Part shown: piece by piece, positions 42,167-44,326 of the stretch
How the letters are laid out: each line of letters starts with the position of its first letter
Position numbering within the stretch: the first letter of the stretch is position 1
From: an uncultured Brachyspira sp.
GTDB taxonomy: Bacteria > Spirochaetota > Brachyspiria > Brachyspirales > Brachyspiraceae
NCBI RefSeq assembly: GCF_944390845.1
Contig: NZ_CALXRM010000024.1
Location: 1-44,326 of the forward strand
DNA: 44,326 bases
Direction of reading: 5' to 3'
Translations under genes and position numbers: made by a program
Notes under the pieces: generated by a model
The model's database searches: none
Told to the model about the DNA's origin: nothing
Seen by the model: only the letters and a program-made list of their open reading frames with translations

Positions 42167-42721
42167 ATGAGTACAGATAGAATAATTTTTGCTGGTTTCG
42201 GCGGTCAAGGTGTTATGTCTATGGGACAGATGATTGCTTATGCTGGTATGATAGAAGATAAACATGTTACTTGGTGTCCTTCTTATGGACCTGAAATGAG
42301 AGGCGGTACTGCTAACTGTTCCGTTGTTGTAAGCGATGAACTTGTAGGCTCCCCTATTATATCACATGATGCTACTGCTGCTGTTATTATGAATCTTCCT
42401 TCTCTTACTAAATTTGAAAAAGATGTTTTGCCTAATGGCATACTATTAATCAATTCATCTTTAATAGAAAAGAAAGCTTCAAGAAATGATATAAAAGTAG
42501 CTTATGTTGAAGCAAATAAAATTGCAGGCGATATAGGTAATCCAAAATCCGCGAATATGGTAATGCTTGGTGCTTTGCTTACACTTCATAACATAGTATC
42601 ATTTGACAGTGTTCAGCAGGCATTCTTGAAAGTATTCGGAGAACGCAAGAAAGAATTTTTACCATCTAACGAAAAGGCATTAAATGCCGGACGTGATGCT
42701 GTGAAAGATTTAGTATCCTAA
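42167..42721 (+). CDS. 2-oxoacid:ferredoxin oxidoreductase, gamma subunit
   Basis: The 184-residue protein shows the family start IIFAGFGGQGVMSMGQMIAYAGM and the WCPSYGPEMRGGTANCSVVVSDE segment (about 36-58). A strand-helix pattern follows, as in PorC/KorC. With its three upstream genes it completes a four-subunit enzyme that oxidatively decarboxylates a 2-oxoacid to acyl-CoA and reduces ferredoxin. Reduced ferredoxin could feed the Rnf complex. A strong terminator follows. Confidence 0.93.
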   Translation: MSTDRIIFAGFGGQGVMSMGQMIAYAGMIEDKHVTWCPSYGPEMRGGTANCSVVVSDELVGSPIISHDATAAVIMNLPSLTKFEKDVLPNGILLINSSLIEKKASRNDIKVAYVEANKIAGDIGNPKSANMVMLGALLTLHNIVSFDSVQQAFLKVFGERKKEFLPSNEKALNAGRDAVKDLVS

Positions 42722-42743
42722 TAGAAGAAAATATTTAATAAAT

Positions 42744-42780
42744 AAAAGCCTGCTGTTTGCAAAAATGGCAGGCTTTTTTA
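42744..42780 (+). terminator. Terminator after the oxidoreductase operon
   Basis: AAAAGCCTGC (42744-42753) pairs with GCAGGCTTTT (42768-42777), followed by T residues. Confidence 0.92.
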
Positions 42781-43253
42781 AGAAATGATTTTTTATTTAT
42801 AAATAAAGTTTTTTATTATAATAAATATATTTCATCTAAGAATCATTTTTTATATCAAATTTTTTCGGGCTTCACCAAAGTTCATACATATAAAATATCT
42901 TATTTTAAACTAATGTCCTTATAAATTATTTCTATTCTAATTCATAGTAATTTATATTTTATTATTTTATAAAAAATTTCTATTTTTAGGCTCATTTTGT
43001 TAAAAAGGTTTGTTTAACTATAAGGGTGGGCGGGCGGGTTAATTATTGTTCATAATAATATTTTCACAAAAAAACAATAATTTAGTACTTATGATAGTAA
43101 TTTTAAGCACTTTATAGATATTTTTCTGTTTTTATAAGCACTAATTTTAAATTATTAGTTGAAAAAAATAAAAATATTCATATCTTTTATACGGCAATAT
43201 TACTAAGTATAATATAGTTAGTTATATATATGGTATTGATGGAGTAAATAAAA
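42781..43253. other. Intergenic region of about 470 bp with a G-quadruplex sequence
   Basis: This region is very AT-rich and holds no supported frame. Its only striking content is the G-run cluster at 43024-43038 and a single GC patch at 42867-42880 (CGGGCTTCACCAAAG). I see no palindromic motif of the ACGCACGGT type here. Confidence 0.6.
43024..43038 (+). other. Canonical intramolecular G-quadruplex sequence
   Basis: GGGTGGGCGGGCGGG: four runs of three G with single-base loops, the most stable type of parallel quadruplex in vitro. It is followed by TTAA, as are motifs 3 in elements A and B. It lies 216 bp upstream of an outer-membrane protein gene. In DNA of about 28% G+C such a sequence is very unlikely by chance. 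Confidence 0.85.
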
Positions 43254-43895
43254 ATGAAGAAAATAATATTAATAGTTTCAATATTTATAATGACAATAAG
43301 CGGAAGCCTTATGGCTAAAGATGGCTGGGGTGTTGATTTATCAGTACCTTTGGGAGCTGGAATAGGTTTTTATCTTGAAGACGGAAAACAAAGCCAAACT
43401 ATTAAACCAGATGGCGGATTTGAATTTGGAGTTTATTTAAAACCTAATTACTATTTTGATTTAAGTATATTATCTCTAGGTATTTCATTAGATTTAGGAT
43501 ATCAAAGAGATCATTTCGCTTTCAAATCAGATACAGGAAAAGGCAATGTTACATTTGATTCTATAAGTTTAGGTTTAATGCCAAAAATTGATGTATTATT
43601 TTTATCTATAGGTGTAGGTGCTGGTGTTAAATTCCCTCTAGGCGGAGGCAGTTATTATAAAGAAAATAGCGGCAGAGAACAAACTCATTCATATAATTTA
43701 AAAGAATTACAGAATAAATTCTATAATCTATACATTCCATATCTTAAAGCAAGTGTTGATTTCCTTTTATTATATAATGTAACTTTAGGACTTTATATGT
43801 CTTATGATTTCCCTTTAATGGAATATAAAGAATCTTTGCCTAAAGTAAGTTTCGGAGGACTTGATATAGGCGGTCAAATAGGAATAAGATTCTAA
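43254..43895 (+). CDS. Probable outer-membrane beta-barrel protein, 213 residues
   Basis: A signal peptide (MKKIILIVSIFIMTISGSLMA, cleavage near residue 21) is followed by alternating amphipathic strands with aromatic girdles: FEFGVYLKPNYYFDLSIL, LGISLDLGYQRDHFAF and VTLGLYMSYDFPLMEY. The last strand ends GGQIGIRF with C-terminal Phe. The size suits an 8-strand barrel. I recognise no specific family. It is downstream of a G-quadruplex sequence. No clear ribosome site is seen (TGGAGTAAATAAAAATG is the best). Confidence 0.72.
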   Translation: MKKIILIVSIFIMTISGSLMAKDGWGVDLSVPLGAGIGFYLEDGKQSQTIKPDGGFEFGVYLKPNYYFDLSILSLGISLDLGYQRDHFAFKSDTGKGNVTFDSISLGLMPKIDVLFLSIGVGAGVKFPLGGGSYYKENSGREQTHSYNLKELQNKFYNLYIPYLKASVDFLLLYNVTLGLYMSYDFPLMEYKESLPKVSFGGLDIGGQIGIRF

Positions 43896-43913
43896 TAAAT
43901 TAAAGGAAAAACA

Positions 43914-44326
43914 ATGCATACCTCTCTTAAAATATTCATTATCATAATGATTTTTTGCAGTACTATTCTTGCTCAAAGTAATAGTAAATTGGATATACCG
44001 CAATTAGATTTAAATTATTATACAAAATTGAAAGATCAAAATATTACTATTAATGTATGCAATTGGGGTGAATATATTGCTAATGGTGATAATAATTCTA
44101 TGGATGTAGTAAAAGAATTTGAAGACCTCACAGGAATAAAAGTCAATTATATATACCTAAACAACTATACTTTGTCAAAAGTAAAGTTATATTTTTGTTT
44201 TTATATCTGGGGCTTTGACCACCGCTCTGCGTGCTTACGCAAGACTCCCACTTCTTTTGCGACTGAAAGGAGTGCCTGTGGTATTGCCACAAAGAAGCTA
44301 TATCCTCGACAGGCTCGGATACGCTT
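43914..44326 (+). pseudogene. PotD-like spermidine/putrescine-binding protein, N-terminal fragment fused to a repeat
   Basis: The first 82 or so residues look like a polyamine ABC binding protein: a signal peptide (about 1-21, ending ILAQS), then ITINVCNWGEYIAN and VVKEFEDLTGIKVNYIY, where relatives continue into a conserved substrate lobe of about 340 residues. After NYIY the frame runs into the inverted dispersed repeat (from about 44150) and stays open to the window end as repeat-encoded sequence (SACLRKTPTSFATERSACG). The ribosome site is AAAGGAA. As with gntP, either the repeat has inserted into the gene or the contig joins at a repeat. Confidence 0.75.
44150..44326 (-). repeat. Dispersed repeat, inverted partial copy at the right edge
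   Basis: Read on the minus strand it matches the copy at 5320-5478: KRIRACRGY-encoding start, a stem CTTCTTT / AAAGAAG (44291-44297 with 44251-44257 on the plus strand), AAAGCCCCAG, then TTGACA and the GTTTAGGTATAT border. Its middle part is about 45 bp longer and unlike the 5190 copy, with a small hairpin GCGT-GCTT-ACGC (44229-44240). Confidence 0.85.

Noticed and set aside
42867-42880. GC patch CGGGCTTCACCAAAG as another copy of the dispersed repeat
   Set aside because: Only a few bases resemble the GGGGCAAAGCCCC hairpin and no border sequence follows.

Overview
The window (about 28% G+C by eye) looks like a chromosomal contig from a spirochaete of the genus Brachyspira. The support is the strong A/T codon bias, RnfCDG, a VOR-type 2-oxoacid:ferredoxin oxidoreductase, many short-signal lipoproteins, AT-rich intergenic repeats and a very large TPR protein. 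The genus is an inference from gene content and style; I cannot name a species.

Layout. 1-2982: a glycerate/sugar-acid locus. A GntP-type permease cut short by a dispersed repeat at the window edge diverges from a CdaR-type regulator and a glycerate kinase. 3051-5063: a small hypothetical gene, then hisB and hisH alone, with a duplicated hairpin element between them. 5064-5488: a cluster of dispersed-repeat copies. 5489-9963 (minus): an operon of NuoE-, NuoF- and NuoG-like proteins ending in a GlpA/GlpD-like FAD dehydrogenase. The NuoF-like subunit keeps its Fe-S cysteines but has lost the FMN/NADH motifs. 10024-12414: a 29-residue COX24/AURKAIP1-like ribosomal protein, a sugar O-acetyltransferase and leucyl aminopeptidase. 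12593-19609: two tandem LPP20-like lipoproteins, an SDR enzyme, a large acidic hypothetical protein coupled to an LpxL-like acyltransferase, and an HtrA protease. 19873-24218: alaS with a run of lipoprotein and small genes. 24283-28088 (minus): C_GCAxxG_C_C protein, active FabH, YhhQ-type transporter, ZapA and a coiled-coil partner. 28204-33844: a probable outer-membrane protein, trmB, an ABC-type binding lipoprotein, rpmF, plsX and a FabH-like protein without the catalytic Cys. 33909-36910: rnfC, rnfD, rnfG, closed by a terminator without rnfE/A/B. 37405-39825 (minus): a giant TPR protein. 40133-42721: four-subunit 2-oxoacid:ferredoxin oxidoreductase. 43254-44326: a probable outer-membrane protein and the N-terminus of a PotD-like binding protein cut by the same repeat that cuts gntP.

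The energy genes fit a fermentative anaerobe: VOR makes reduced ferredoxin, Rnf links ferredoxin to NAD and an ion gradient, and the FAD dehydrogenase with its NuoEFG-like relay may move electrons from an unidentified substrate.

The least explained structures are non-coding. Two elements of about 428 bp (29382-29810 and 36981-37408) each carry eight short GC-rich motifs at nearly identical spacing. The motifs are arranged as a nested palindrome (motif 1 with 8, 2 with 7, 3 with 6, 4 with 5) while the AT-rich spacers differ. A canonical G-quadruplex sequence at 43024-43038 looks like motifs 3 and 4 fused.
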